Source: Deltaproteobacteria bacterium HGW-Deltaproteobacteria-15
Lineage (GTDB): Bacteria; Desulfobacterota; DSM-4660; Desulfatiglandales; HGW-15
NCBI GenBank assembly: GCA_002840535.1
Contig: PHBH01000004.1
Coordinates: forward strand, 95,139 to 159,138
Reading direction: 5' to 3'
DNA length: 64,000 nt
Position numbers and translations under genes: made by a program. This document shows positions 26,241 to 34,947 of this stretch, piece by piece (within the stretch, counting starts at the first letter, position 1; each line of letters opens with the position of its first letter). Under the pieces are notes generated by a model, which was not told the origin of the DNA, did not search any database, and saw only the letters and a program-made list of their open reading frames with translations.

Positions 26241-27302
26241 ATGAACTTCATCATAAGCATTATCATTTCTTCCATCATAGTGGGAGTGCTTGTCCTGATC
26301 CCCCTGGCAGGGGTCTGGGCGCTGGATCTGCACACGCTCTTCGGGGTGGTCATCCCGTATCTGGCCCTTGCCACTTTTTTCGTGGGGATCACTGCGCGTG
26401 TGATCGGCTGGGCGCGGTCCCCTGTGCCGTTCCGGATCCCGACCACGGGCGGGCAGCAGTGGAGCCTGCCATGGATCAAACACAGCCGGTTTGACAACCC
26501 CAAGAACACTGCCGGCGTGGTAGTCAGGATGATCTTCGATATCCTCCTTTTTCGCTCCCTGTTCAGGAACACCAAGATCCAGTTCAAAAGCAGCGGTCCG
26601 AAGATCGGATATGAGTGGGAGAAGTGGCTCTGGGTTGCAGCCCTTGCCTTTCACTATTCCTTTCTGGTGGTCGTGCTGAGGCACTTGAGGTTTTTTACAG
26701 AGCCCATCCCTGGATTCGTGAAGACGATAGAGCACCTGGACGGGTTCATCCAGTCCGGTATCGCGCCTTTCCCGGGGTTCATGGTGCCGGTGGTGCTGAT
26801 CAGCGGCTTCGTTCTGCTGGGCGCCGCGACCTTTCTCGTTCTGAGGAGAATTTTTGTACCGCAGATGGCATACATCTCGCTTCCTGCGGATTATTTCCCT
26901 CTCTTCCTGATCACCGCGATCGGGCTCACAGGGGTCCTGATGCGATATCTTCTCAAGGTGGATATCGTGAAGGTGAAGGAAATGACCCTGAGCCTTTTCA
27001 CCTTCCATCCGACAGTGCCGGAAGGAATCGGGGTCCTCTTCTACATCCATCTCTTTCTCGTGAGCGTGCTCCTGGCCTATTTCCCGTTCAGCAAATTGAT
27101 GCACCTGGCCGGGGTGTTCCTGAGCCCCACGAGAAATCTCTCCAACAACAGCCGGTTTGTACGACATGTCAATCCCTGGAACTACCCTGTGAAGGTCCAC
27201 ACCTACGAGGAGTATGAGGAAGAGTTCAGGGACAAGATGATCGAGGCCGGATTGCCCGTGGACAAGATGCCGGAAGACAATGAAGCAGACAAGGCTGCCT
27301 AA
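26241..27302 (+). CDS. dsrM: DsrM, membrane cytochrome b subunit of the Dsr complex
   Basis: 353 residues with about six transmembrane segments and a hydrophilic C-terminal tail of about 50 residues. It resembles the NarI-type haem b subunits: conserved histidines occur in transmembrane segments (for example LAFHYSFLVVVLRHLRF and FYIHLFLVSVLLAYFPFSKLMHL). With DsrK it forms the menaquinol-interacting module of DsrMKJOP, which passes electrons toward the DsrC trisulfide during sulfite reduction. dsrK begins 20 bases downstream. Confidence 0.94.
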   Translation: MNFIISIIISSIIVGVLVLIPLAGVWALDLHTLFGVVIPYLALATFFVGITARVIGWARSPVPFRIPTTGGQQWSLPWIKHSRFDNPKNTAGVVVRMIFDILLFRSLFRNTKIQFKSSGPKIGYEWEKWLWVAALAFHYSFLVVVLRHLRFFTEPIPGFVKTIEHLDGFIQSGIAPFPGFMVPVVLISGFVLLGAATFLVLRRIFVPQMAYISLPADYFPLFLITAIGLTGVLMRYLLKVDIVKVKEMTLSLFTFHPTVPEGIGVLFYIHLFLVSVLLAYFPFSKLMHLAGVFLSPTRNLSNNSRFVRHVNPWNYPVKVHTYEEYEEEFRDKMIEAGLPVDKMPEDNEADKAA

Positions 27303-27322
27303 AGAACAGTAAAGGAGTCGCC

Positions 27323-28957
27323 ATGGCCAAGTTACCAAAGCCTGAAGAGCTTTCAAAATTCAGCCATACCCCGCCCCTCATGCGGGGCTGGATGAATACA
27401 ACCCCTGTGGAGCTCAAGCAGGGAATTTACCTCTATGCGGGAAAGCCCGCGAACCTTCAATACGTGGGCCTGCCCAACCCCAGGGATTGGTCGCCCACGG
27501 ATGAGGATTGGAAACTTCCTGCCAACTGGAAGGAGATCATCCTCGAAGGGCTGAGGGAAAGACTGGAGAAGTACAGGTCCCTGAAGATCTTCATGGACAT
27601 CTGTGTGCGATGCGGGGCCTGCGCGGACAAATGCCACTTCTTCATCGGTGGCGGGGACCCCAAGAACATGCCCGTTCTGCGGGCCGAGCTTCTGAGATCC
27701 GTTTACCGCAAGGAATTCACAAAAGCAGGCAGGATAATGGGGACATTTGCGGGCGCCAGGGAACTGACCTTGGATGTCCTGAAGGAATGGTGGTACTACT
27801 TCTTTCAGTGCTCGGAATGCCGCCGCTGCTCGCTCTTCTGCCCTTACGGCATAGACACCGCGGAGATCACCATCATCGGCAGGGAGCTCCTGAATCTCAT
27901 CGGGTTGAACATTGACTGGATTTCCGCGCCTGTCGCGAATTGCTACCGGACCGGCAACCACCTTGGGATCCAGCCGCATGCCTACAAGGACATGATCGAT
28001 TTCTTCCTGGACGACCTCGAGGAGATCACCGGCGTCAGGATGGACCCGACCTTCAACCGAAAAGGCGCGGAGATCCTGTTCATCACCCCGTCCGGGGACG
28101 TGTTTGCGGATCCCGGCACCTACACCGCCATGGGATACCTGACCCTCTTCCACTATCTGCAGTCCATGGGGCTCGACATCACCTGGTCCACCTTTGCGTC
28201 CGAAGGGGGAAACTTCGGGTTCTTCACCAGCCACGAGATGGCCAAGAGGTTGAACGCCAAGATGTACGCAGAGGCCAAACGGTTAGGCGTGAAGTGGATC
28301 CTTGGCGGGGAATGCGGCCACATGTGGAGGGTCATCAACCAGTACATGGATACCTTCAATGGACCCGCGGAACATCTGGAAATGCCGGTATCCCCCATCA
28401 CGGGAACGAAGTTCGAGAACGCGGCGCAGACCAAGATGGTGCACATCACCGAGTTCACGGCCGACCTGATCAAGAACGGGAAATTGAAGCTGGACCCGAG
28501 CAGAAACGACAACCTGGTGGTGACCTATCACGACTCCTGCAACCCGGCCAGGGGCATGGGGCTTCTCGACGAGCCGCGGTATGTCATCAGGAACACGTGC
28601 AACCATTTCTACGAGATGCCGGACAACACCATCCGGGAGCAGACCTTCTGCTGCGGAGGCGGGGCCGGTTTGAATGCGGGCGAGGACATGGAGCTCAGGC
28701 TCCGCGGGGGGCTCCCGAGGGCGAATGCCGTGAAATTCGTCCATGAGAATCACGGGGTAAACATGCTGGCCTGTGTTTGCGCCATTGACAGGGCGGTCCT
28801 GCCCCCGCTCATGGAATATTGGGTGCCGGAGGTTGCGGTTACAGGCGTACATGAGCTGGTCGGGAATGCCTTGATACTGGAGGGGGAAAAGGAAAGAACC
28901 ACCAATTTCAGGGGTGAACCGCTTCCGGGAATGGAAGAGGCGGAGGAGGAAGAGTGA
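27323..28957 (+). CDS. dsrK: DsrK, HdrD-like iron-sulfur subunit of the Dsr complex
   Basis: 544 residues, cytoplasmic. Two [4Fe-4S] motifs (CVRCGACADKC and CSECRRCSLFCPYG) precede two CCG-type regions (YHDSCNPARGMG, and TFCCGGGAG preceded by an isolated Cys), the site of the special catalytic cluster shared with heterodisulfide reductase subunit D. It is thought to reduce the DsrC trisulfide. The stop TGA overlaps the dsrJ ATG by one base, showing tight translational coupling. Confidence 0.96.
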   Translation: MAKLPKPEELSKFSHTPPLMRGWMNTTPVELKQGIYLYAGKPANLQYVGLPNPRDWSPTDEDWKLPANWKEIILEGLRERLEKYRSLKIFMDICVRCGACADKCHFFIGGGDPKNMPVLRAELLRSVYRKEFTKAGRIMGTFAGARELTLDVLKEWWYYFFQCSECRRCSLFCPYGIDTAEITIIGRELLNLIGLNIDWISAPVANCYRTGNHLGIQPHAYKDMIDFFLDDLEEITGVRMDPTFNRKGAEILFITPSGDVFADPGTYTAMGYLTLFHYLQSMGLDITWSTFASEGGNFGFFTSHEMAKRLNAKMYAEAKRLGVKWILGGECGHMWRVINQYMDTFNGPAEHLEMPVSPITGTKFENAAQTKMVHITEFTADLIKNGKLKLDPSRNDNLVVTYHDSCNPARGMGLLDEPRYVIRNTCNHFYEMPDNTIREQTFCCGGGAGLNAGEDMELRLRGGLPRANAVKFVHENHGVNMLACVCAIDRAVLPPLMEYWVPEVAVTGVHELVGNALILEGEKERTTNFRGEPLPGMEEAEEEE

Positions 28958-29343
28958 TGTATGACCGCGGCAAGATCATCATCGGCCTTATAATCGGGCT
29001 TGGGCTGTTTCTGTTTCCCTTCTACTACAATAAAGGGGAAGCAAAAAAGGCTCCGGAGGCTGTGCTTACGGATAAGGCAAAAGCGGCGAAACAGTGCATC
29101 GAGCCGAAGGAGTTTATGAGGACCGACCATATGAAGATGCTCGATGTCTGGAGAGAAGATGTCGTGCGGGAAGCAAACCGGTATTACAAAAGCGGGGATA
29201 ACAAGTCCTATTTCATGAGTCTTCAGGTGACCTGCATGGAGTGCCATTCCAACAAGAGCAAATTCTGCGACCAGTGTCATAATTACCTCGGGGTAGCTCC
29301 ATACTGTTGGGATTGCCACATCGAGCCTAAGGAGAACAAGTGA
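28957..29343 (+). CDS. dsrJ: DsrJ, triheme cytochrome c subunit
   Basis: 128 residues. An uncleaved-looking N-terminal hydrophobic segment (GKIIIGLIIGLGLFLFPFYY) anchors it, and three haem-binding motifs follow: CMECH, CDQCH and CWDCH. DsrJ is the periplasmic triheme cytochrome of the Dsr complex, with one haem of unusual ligation in the family. The ATG at 28957 overlaps the dsrK stop; a GTG codon just before is in frame but less likely. Confidence 0.94.
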   Translation: MYDRGKIIIGLIIGLGLFLFPFYYNKGEAKKAPEAVLTDKAKAAKQCIEPKEFMRTDHMKMLDVWREDVVREANRYYKSGDNKSYFMSLQVTCMECHSNKSKFCDQCHNYLGVAPYCWDCHIEPKENK

Positions 29344-30143
29344 TGGCCATGGATCGAAGAAAATTTCTCAAGTTAACAGGATATGCCGCGCTCCTGGGGT
29401 TGGGAGGCAAAGGGGCCTTCGAGCTTCTTGCCCCGGGTGAGGCGGAGGCCCAACTCAAAAGCGTTCCTCTCACCGCGGGAAAGAAGTGGGGAATGATTTT
29501 GAACGTGAGCAAGCTGAACGATGCCGTCATGGACAAGTGCATCGAGGCCTGCCACCGGACTCACAACGTCCCGAACATCGGCAATCCTAAGGATGAGGTC
29601 AAGTGGCTCTGGAAGGAGACCTACGAGCATACCTTCCCCGGCCAGGAACATGAGTATACCGCCGAGAAGTATCATGGCCGGAATCTCCTGGTGCTCTGCA
29701 ACCACTGCACCAACCCGCCCTGCGCCAGGGCCTGCCCCACAAAGGCCACCTGGAAGCGGGAAGACGGCGTGGTGATGATGGACATGCACCGCTGTATCGG
29801 ATGCCGATTCTGCATGGCCGCCTGCCCGTATGGGGCCAGAAGCTTCAACTGGGGGGATCCGCGGCTCGCTCCCAAGGAGCTGAACGCGAACTTCCCAACC
29901 AACCCCGACTACCCCACCAGGACCAAAGGGGTGGTCGAGAAATGCAATTTTTGCGCAGAGAGGATCGCCGCGGGCCAGTTGCCGGCATGCGTGGAAGCGG
30001 CGAACGCGGTTGTGGCAGGCGCCATGATCTTCGGAGATCTGGATGCCGCCGGATCGGAAATCAGAACGGTCCTCCGCGAGCATTACTCTATTCGCCGAAA
30101 ATCCGAACTGGGTACAGGGCCCAATATCTATTACATCGTATGA
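29343..30143 (+). CDS. dsrO: DsrO, Tat-exported ferredoxin subunit
   Basis: 266 residues. The Tat signal MDRRKFLKLTGYAALLGLGG lies at the N-terminus. The mature part has several ferredoxin motifs, including CNHCTNPPCARACP, CIGCRFCMAACPYG and CNFCAERI, as in the NrfC/DsrO family. It transfers electrons in the periplasm between DsrJ and the quinol-reacting DsrP. The start overlaps the dsrJ stop. An ATG two codons later is equally plausible. Confidence 0.94.
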   Translation: MAMDRRKFLKLTGYAALLGLGGKGAFELLAPGEAEAQLKSVPLTAGKKWGMILNVSKLNDAVMDKCIEACHRTHNVPNIGNPKDEVKWLWKETYEHTFPGQEHEYTAEKYHGRNLLVLCNHCTNPPCARACPTKATWKREDGVVMMDMHRCIGCRFCMAACPYGARSFNWGDPRLAPKELNANFPTNPDYPTRTKGVVEKCNFCAERIAAGQLPACVEAANAVVAGAMIFGDLDAAGSEIRTVLREHYSIRRKSELGTGPNIYYIV

Positions 30144-30150
30144 GGTGGTT

Positions 30151-31314
30151 ATGCTTGAGAAGGCACTAAAGGGAAGTCAGGCATACTGGGGGTGGTTGCT
30201 CGTCCTCGTGATCATCATAGGGGCGGGCTTTGTCACGTATCTCTACCAGTTTTCCGAAGGATTGAAAATCACGGGAATGAGCAGGGACGTCTCGTGGGGG
30301 TTCTATATCGGCCAGCTTACCTATTTCGTTGGGGTGGCCGCCTCCGGTGTGATGGTCGTTCTGCCCTATTACCTACATGACTTCAAGGCATTCGGCCGGA
30401 TCACCATTCTTGGCGAGTTTCTGGCCGTCGCATCCATCGTCATGTGCGGCCTTTTCGTCATGGTGGACCTCGGCAACATTCCCAGGATGCTCAACATCGT
30501 TCTTTATCCGAATCCCACATCCATTCTGTTCTGGGACATGATCGTGCTCAATATGTATCTGCTTCTCAACATCGTCATCGGATGGAACGTACTGAGCGCA
30601 GAGCGAAAAGGGATGCATTACCCGAAATGGGTAAAGACCTTGATCTATATTTCCATCCCATGGGCGTTCAGCATCCATACGGTCACGGCTTTCCTGTATG
30701 CCGGTCTCCCGGGAAGGCATTACTGGCTCACCGCGATCATGGCGGCGCGCTTTCTCTCGTCGGCATTTGCCTCAGGGCCTGCCATCCTGATTCTGATCTG
30801 CATGATTGTCCGGAAGGTATCGAAATTCGATCCCGGCGAAGTGCAGATCCGGACCCTCGGAGGGATTGTCACCTATGCCATGATCCTGAACGTGTTCTTC
30901 TTTCTCCTGGAGATCTTCACCGCCTTCTACAGCCAGATTCCGGGCCACATGCATCCCATCGTTTATCTCTTTGCCGGCCTGGACGGGTATGACAAACTGG
31001 TTCCCTGGATGTGGACGGCCGCATTTTTCGGAATCGCCTCCGTGGTTATGCTGATCATCCCGGCTGTGCGGCGGAACCTGAAAACCCTGACCATTGCTTG
31101 CATCTGCATCGTGATAGCCACATGGATCGACAAGGGGTTCGGTCTTGTGATAGGCGGCTTCATCCCCAACCCGTTTGAAAGGGTTTTCGAGTATTGGCCC
31201 ACCACTCCCGAGATTGTGATCAGCATGGGCGTTTGGGCCACAGGATTTTTTGTCCTCACTGTGCTCTATAAAATTGCCGTCACCGTGAAAACAGAAGCGG
31301 CAGGACTGGAGTAG
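30151..31314 (+). CDS. dsrP: DsrP, NrfD-family membrane quinol subunit
   Basis: 387 residues with about ten transmembrane segments, starting MLEKALKGSQAYWGW. NrfD/DsrP proteins exchange electrons with menaquinone and pair with DsrO. The ATG at 30151, seven bases after the dsrO stop and preceded by GAGGTGG, is chosen over the upstream overlapping part of the open frame, which is a shadow of dsrO. Last gene of the operon. Confidence 0.94.
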   Translation: MLEKALKGSQAYWGWLLVLVIIIGAGFVTYLYQFSEGLKITGMSRDVSWGFYIGQLTYFVGVAASGVMVVLPYYLHDFKAFGRITILGEFLAVASIVMCGLFVMVDLGNIPRMLNIVLYPNPTSILFWDMIVLNMYLLLNIVIGWNVLSAERKGMHYPKWVKTLIYISIPWAFSIHTVTAFLYAGLPGRHYWLTAIMAARFLSSAFASGPAILILICMIVRKVSKFDPGEVQIRTLGGIVTYAMILNVFFFLLEIFTAFYSQIPGHMHPIVYLFAGLDGYDKLVPWMWTAAFFGIASVVMLIIPAVRRNLKTLTIACICIVIATWIDKGFGLVIGGFIPNPFERVFEYWPTTPEIVISMGVWATGFFVLTVLYKIAVTVKTEAAGLE

Positions 31315-31326
31315 TGCCGGTGAAAG

Positions 31327-31353
31327 GGGCTCCTCCCATTCCGGGGTGAGCCC
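31327..31353 (+). terminator. Possible 3' hairpin of the dsr operon
   Basis: GGGCTC (31327-31332) and GAGCCC (31348-31353) pair around a GC-rich loop just after dsrP and are followed by GTTT only. The short U-run makes it a weak terminator candidate; a second small stem TGCGGC/GCCGCA lies at 31382-31400. Confidence 0.3.
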
Positions 31354-31420
31354 GTTTCGCTCAACAGAAAAATTAAGTAATTGCGGCCTTGTAAGCCGCA
31401 GAAAATGGGGTATAAAAAGC

Positions 31421-31449
31421 TTGACACCCCCATTTGCCTTTGTTAAAGA
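31421..31449 (+). promoter_or_regulatory. Candidate sigma-70 promoter of the ferredoxin gene
   Basis: A perfect TTGACA (31421-31426) within CTTGACACCC, then 17 bases, then TAAAGA (31444-31449), a weak -10. The start would be near 31456, about 80 bases before the ferredoxin ATG. Its presence suggests the ferredoxin is expressed separately from dsrMKJOP. Confidence 0.5.
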
Positions 31450-31537
31450 TCACAAAAGTCGGTGTCTTGAAAGTGCGGCCGAAAATCCGGGACCGGATTA
31501 AGGCCAGTGAAATCAATAAATTATGGAGGACAAGAAG

Positions 31538-31726
31538 ATGGGCTATGAAGTAACCGTCGATCCTGACAAGTGTGAAGGCTGCGAGGAATGCGTAGAGGTC
31601 TGCCCCGTGGATGTGTATGAGATTCAGGATGGGAAATCCGTGCCTGTGAATGCGGAAGAGTGTCTGGGCTGCGAGAGCTGCGTGGAAGTCTGCGACCAGG
31701 AAGCCATCACCGTCACAGAGGTTTAG
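31538..31726 (+). CDS. 2[4Fe-4S] ferredoxin
   Basis: 62 residues, small and acidic. Two motifs are visible: CEGCEECVEVCP and CLGCESCVEVCD. The second lacks the usual Pro after its last Cys but keeps all four ligands, so two [4Fe-4S] clusters are expected. It resembles Desulfovibrio ferredoxin II/III-type proteins. The ATG at 31538 has GGAGGA 7 bases upstream; an ATG five codons earlier is less well placed. A terminator follows. Confidence 0.93.
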   Translation: MGYEVTVDPDKCEGCEECVEVCPVDVYEIQDGKSVPVNAEECLGCESCVEVCDQEAITVTEV

Positions 31727-31752
31727 TATAGATCTTATCCGGCAGTCGAGAA

Positions 31753-31790
31753 AGACGCCGCTCCGCGCATAGTGGAGAGGCGTTTTTTAT
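31753..31790 (+). terminator. Rho-independent terminator after the ferredoxin gene
   Basis: ACGCC-GCTCC pairs with GGAG-A-GGCGT, and the stem is followed by TTTTTTAT. It lies 27 bases after the ferredoxin stop. Confidence 0.75.
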
Positions 31791-31839
31791 TGGATGAACA
31801 TAGGTCCTATGAGACATACAGGACCTATGCTCCAAACAG

Positions 31840-31865
31840 AAAGGCCGCTCAAAGGAGCGGCCTTT
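31840..31865. terminator. Hairpin ending the cytochrome c3 transcript
   Basis: AAAGGCCGCTC, loop AAAG, GAGCGGCCTTT. The 11-bp stem is perfect. On the minus strand it lies 25 bases past the cytochrome c3 stop codon, and it may also back up the ferredoxin terminator. A second small palindrome (AGGTCCTAT / ATAGGTCC-like) sits at 31801-31829. Confidence 0.6.
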
Positions 31866-31889
31866 GGATTCATGAGACTGTGCCGGAGA

Positions 31890-32297
31890 TCACTTGCCCT
31901 GATGGCAGTCGTTGCATTTCTTATAGGGCGCTTCCTTGTCCTTCAACTCCTTGTGACAGCCCTGGCAGTTCTTGTGAAAGGACAACTGAAGCTTGTCCGC
32001 ATTTCCTTTTTTCTCTTCCGGACTATGGCATTCGCTGCACTTTTGTACAGGGTCGCCTTCCTTCCACACGTTCTTGCCATCCTTGTACACGTGGTGGCAG
32101 TCAGCACATTTGACCTTGTAGTCCGCTGCATGTTTCTTGTGGGAAAACTTGACAGGCCCTTTCTTGTCCGACTTGTACCCCTTGTTCTCGATCGAGATCT
32201 CATCCGGGGCATCCGCGGCAGTGAGAACTCCTGCCGTTAGAAAGATCAAGCCGGTGAAAACCGCTGCCACGATCAGCCTGAGCCTACTTTTACTCAT
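31890..32297 (-). CDS. Tetraheme cytochrome c3 (class III)
   Basis: 135 residues. A signal peptide (MSKSRLRLIVAAVFTGLIFL to about residue 28) is followed by four haem motifs CADCH, CSECH, CQGCH and CNDCH, and additional histidines (KFSHKKHA, SFHKN) that serve as distal ligands. It is the periplasmic electron carrier between hydrogenases or formate dehydrogenases and membrane complexes in sulfate reducers. The ATG at 32297 is preferred because AAGGAGGG lies about 9 bases upstream; the frame extends ten residues further. Confidence 0.93.
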   Translation of the reverse strand: MSKSRLRLIVAAVFTGLIFLTAGVLTAADAPDEISIENKGYKSDKKGPVKFSHKKHAADYKVKCADCHHVYKDGKNVWKEGDPVQKCSECHSPEEKKGNADKLQLSFHKNCQGCHKELKDKEAPYKKCNDCHQGK

Positions 32298-32675
32298 CCG
32301 TTCCCGCCCTCCTTTCCTCCGAGCCATTTACCCCCTAGTCCCGCAAAGCGAGACGCACCCCCTTAAACAGCTACTCCGAGCGCAATATATTAAATCCTGC
32401 GGGAGACTGTCAAGACGAATGAGCCACTGCTCAACGGTGTGAGAAGATGAGAAGATAAGATGTTGAGCAGTTGCTGCTGCGGAGGACCGGCCGGTCGCGA
32501 TTCCTTTCTTCGGATTTGCATTTCATCGGCGCCTCTGTTAATGAGGCATTCTCGAATCACCGGATTGGATCGCGCGCGGACGTTTACTGAATATGGACGG
32601 CTCGTCGATCTTGGATCCCGTGTGGCGTTTCGCGGGAACGGTCCGGGATGTGATCGGCTTCAGGAAAGGTTTTCG
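32298..32675. other. Divergent intergenic region cytochrome c3 / MFS gene
   Basis: 378 bases. It contains the cytochrome c3 promoter on the minus strand. The open frame of the MFS gene extends back to 32460, but that part is Cys/Arg-rich and unlike a transporter N-terminus, so I treat it as non-coding. Nothing else is recognised. Confidence 0.45.
32384..32413 (-). promoter_or_regulatory. Sigma-70 promoter of cytochrome c3
   Basis: On the minus strand TTGACA (32413-32408), 18-base spacer, TATATT (32389-32384), which is five of six to consensus. The leader to the ATG at 32297 would be about 80 bases. Confidence 0.6.
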
Positions 32676-33851
32676 ATGGAAAAGGATTCGGTCGGCTTTC
32701 GTTCCTATCTGGCACCCGTACTGTTTCTCGCGGCGATCTTTTTCCAGAACTTCATTTCCCGGATCATCCTTGCTCCTCTTCTCCCTTCCATTGAGAAGGA
32801 TCTCGCCCTTTCCCATGGGCAGGCAGGATCCTTCTTCTTCCTGATGACCGCGGGCTACTTGGTCGCGATGATGGGCTCCGGATTTTTTTCCGCCAGATAT
32901 ACCCACAGAAGGACCATCGTGGTCGCCATTGCCACCGTCGGCGTCGCCCTTGTGTTGATGGCCCTCAGTGGAGACCTGTGGGGCATGCGGGCAGCCCTCC
33001 TTCTTCTGGGCATGTCCGCCGGTCTCTATCTCCCCTCCGGCATCGCTACACTCACACAACTGGTTGATCCGAAGAACTGGGGCAAGGCACTGGCCATTCA
33101 TGAGTTGGGTCCGAACCTGGGCTTTGTGGTCGCCCCTCTCATCGCAAGTATACTGCTGACCTGGTTATCGTGGCGCTCCATCCTTGTGGTTCTGGGAGGG
33201 ATGTCCCTGCTGCTGGTAATGGGTTTTGCCCGATTTGGGCGCGGCGGGGATTTTGCCGGCGAGGCTCCCAGTTTCACCTCATTTTTCGTGTTGATCAGAG
33301 AGCCCCTTTTCTGGGCCATGATGATCCTCTTCGGCCTTGGGGTCGCCGGCTCATTGGGAATATACGCCATGCTTCCTCTTTACCTGGTGTTCGAACATGG
33401 GGCGGATGCAGAGTGGGCCAATACGCTGGTCGCTCTGTCCAGGATTTCCGGTCTTGGAACCGCGTTTGTTGCCGGGTTTGCCACCGATCGCATCGGCCCG
33501 AAAAGGACTCTTTTCGGGATTCTCCTGCTCACAGGGTTGATCACCCTCCTGCTTGGGGTATCTGCAGGGAGATGGTTGATCCTTCTCGTGCTCCTCCAGC
33601 CCGCTCTGTCTACGAGCTTCTTTCCTCCGGCACTGGCTGCGCTCTCGTCATCAGGGCTTCCTGTGTCTCGCAATGTGGCGGTCTCCTTTACCATTCCCCT
33701 GGCCTTCCTCTTCGGCGGGGGCATTGTCCCCATGTTCATCGGCGTGATGGGCGATGAGGGGCTCTTCAATCTGGGTGTCGTCACGGTAGGGGTGCTCCTC
33801 CTGGGCGGGTCGTTGATTGCACTGACATTGAAGGGGCGTGGGCGGAATTGA
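32676..33851 (+). CDS. MFS transporter
   Basis: 391 residues with about twelve transmembrane segments, of the major facilitator superfamily. The first loop reads FFSARYTHRRTIVV, a variant of the MFS motif A, and FATDRIGPKRTLF is the same motif in the second half. Proteins of this type export drugs or carry organic anions; the substrate cannot be told. ATG at 32676 has AGGAAAGG upstream. It stands alone between divergent and convergent neighbours. Confidence 0.82.
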   Translation: MEKDSVGFRSYLAPVLFLAAIFFQNFISRIILAPLLPSIEKDLALSHGQAGSFFFLMTAGYLVAMMGSGFFSARYTHRRTIVVAIATVGVALVLMALSGDLWGMRAALLLLGMSAGLYLPSGIATLTQLVDPKNWGKALAIHELGPNLGFVVAPLIASILLTWLSWRSILVVLGGMSLLLVMGFARFGRGGDFAGEAPSFTSFFVLIREPLFWAMMILFGLGVAGSLGIYAMLPLYLVFEHGADAEWANTLVALSRISGLGTAFVAGFATDRIGPKRTLFGILLLTGLITLLLGVSAGRWLILLVLLQPALSTSFFPPALAALSSSGLPVSRNVAVSFTIPLAFLFGGGIVPMFIGVMGDEGLFNLGVVTVGVLLLGGSLIALTLKGRGRN

Positions 33852-33877
33852 TCGGCTTCAGGCATTGATCATTGGAG

Positions 33878-34000
33878 TGTTCAGTGTTCGGGGTTCAGTG
33901 TTCAGTGTTCAGGGAGGGAAGCGTCGCGCAGAAATAGTTGCCGGGTGTCAGAGTCCCGCTGGACGGCGTATGGGTGGTCTCCTGAACTCTGAACACTTCT
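33878..34000. repeat. GTTCAGTGTTC low-complexity inverted repeat
   Basis: Tandem words GTGTTCAGTGTTCGGGGTTC and GTTCAGTGTTCAGGG at the left, and CTGAACTCTGAACACTTC at the right, face each other between the convergent MFS and glycosylase genes. The same words appear singly at 51500-51517. Confidence 0.5.
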
Positions 34001-34046
34001 CCTTCGCGGTTCAATAAACGGTTTTACCAACAAGAAGAAAACGAAG

Positions 34047-34787
34047 TTACCCCGCGACAGGCGAGGTCGGCCCCCAGTCCCTGAGAGGACAGATTTCACA
34101 TTTTGGGATTCTACGGCAGAGATCCTTCCCTGTTCTTACAACGAGTGCGTGGAACTCATTGTAGAGTTTGGGATCCTCCGGAAGATTGTCCATGAACAGG
34201 GACTGGAGATCTTCGTAAGTGCACTGCTCCTCCACCATTCCATGCCGAAAGAGAATGCGGTGGGTGTACCCATCCACAACAAAAAAAGGCATCCCGGCTG
34301 CATAAAGAAGGATGCTGTCCGCCGTCTCCCTGCCGATGCCGTTTACGGACAAGAGCCGTTCCCTGATGGCCCGAGGATTTTCCTTGAACATCACGCCAAG
34401 ATCCCCGCGGAATTCCTCCGCGACCAGGTGGATCAGATTTTTCAACCTTTTCGCCTTCAGGTTGTAGTACCCCGCAGGCCTTACCTCTTCCGCCAGGGCC
34501 GCAAAATCGCACGACTCCAATGCCGGCACCGAGAGCAACTCTTTGCGCTTCAGGTTTTCGATGGCCTTTTCCACGTTTTTCCAACTCGTGTTCTGGGCCA
34601 GAACTGCTCCGATCGCGATCTCCAGCTCCGTCTCTCCGGGCCACCAGTGCTGGGGGCCGAACCGCTCGAAAAGAAGCTCGTACATCTCCATGAGTCTCTG
34701 ACCGCTCAAGCTGTGCGGCATTTCATTTTTCATTTCACATTTCTCAATCACCATCAAACATTGAACAACACGCCCGGAAGGTATCAT
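34047..34787 (-). CDS. EndoIII-superfamily DNA glycosylase, MagIII-like
   Basis: Up to 246 residues with an HhH-GPD fold: hairpin LLSVNGIGRETADSILLYA and catalytic Asp in FFVVDGYTHRI. Endonuclease III has a Lys in the hairpin where this protein has Glu (GRETAD), so AP-lyase activity is unlikely; this matches the monofunctional 3-methyladenine glycosylase MagIII group, as does PAGYYNLKAKRLKNLI. The C-terminal cysteine cluster is C-x5-C-x2-C with the fourth Cys missing, so a [4Fe-4S] cluster is doubtful. The start is uncertain; MPHSLSGQRLMEMYELL may be the real beginning. Confidence 0.78.
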   Translation of the reverse strand: MIPSGRVVQCLMVIEKCEMKNEMPHSLSGQRLMEMYELLFERFGPQHWWPGETELEIAIGAVLAQNTSWKNVEKAIENLKRKELLSVPALESCDFAALAEEVRPAGYYNLKAKRLKNLIHLVAEEFRGDLGVMFKENPRAIRERLLSVNGIGRETADSILLYAAGMPFFVVDGYTHRILFRHGMVEEQCTYEDLQSLFMDNLPEDPKLYNEFHALVVRTGKDLCRRIPKCEICPLRDWGPTSPVAG

Positions 34788-34894
34788 CTGTCCGGTCTCG
34801 AACAGGAATGCTCCAGGCGGAAGACGGCCCTTTCAAATGATAAAGGATAGATTAAAAATGGTAAATGATAAATGCGAGTTATACGAGCGCTGCC

Positions 34895-34923
34895 TTGACA
34901 CCCGGGCCAAGATACTCTACTTT
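34895..34923 (+). promoter_or_regulatory. Candidate sigma-70 promoter of fusA
   Basis: TTGACA (34895-34900) in CTTGACACCC, 17 bases, TACTTT (34918-34923). The predicted start is near 34930, ahead of a hairpin with a U-run. Confidence 0.5.
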
Positions 34924-34947
34924 ATTACGTTTGGAAGTTAAACGACA

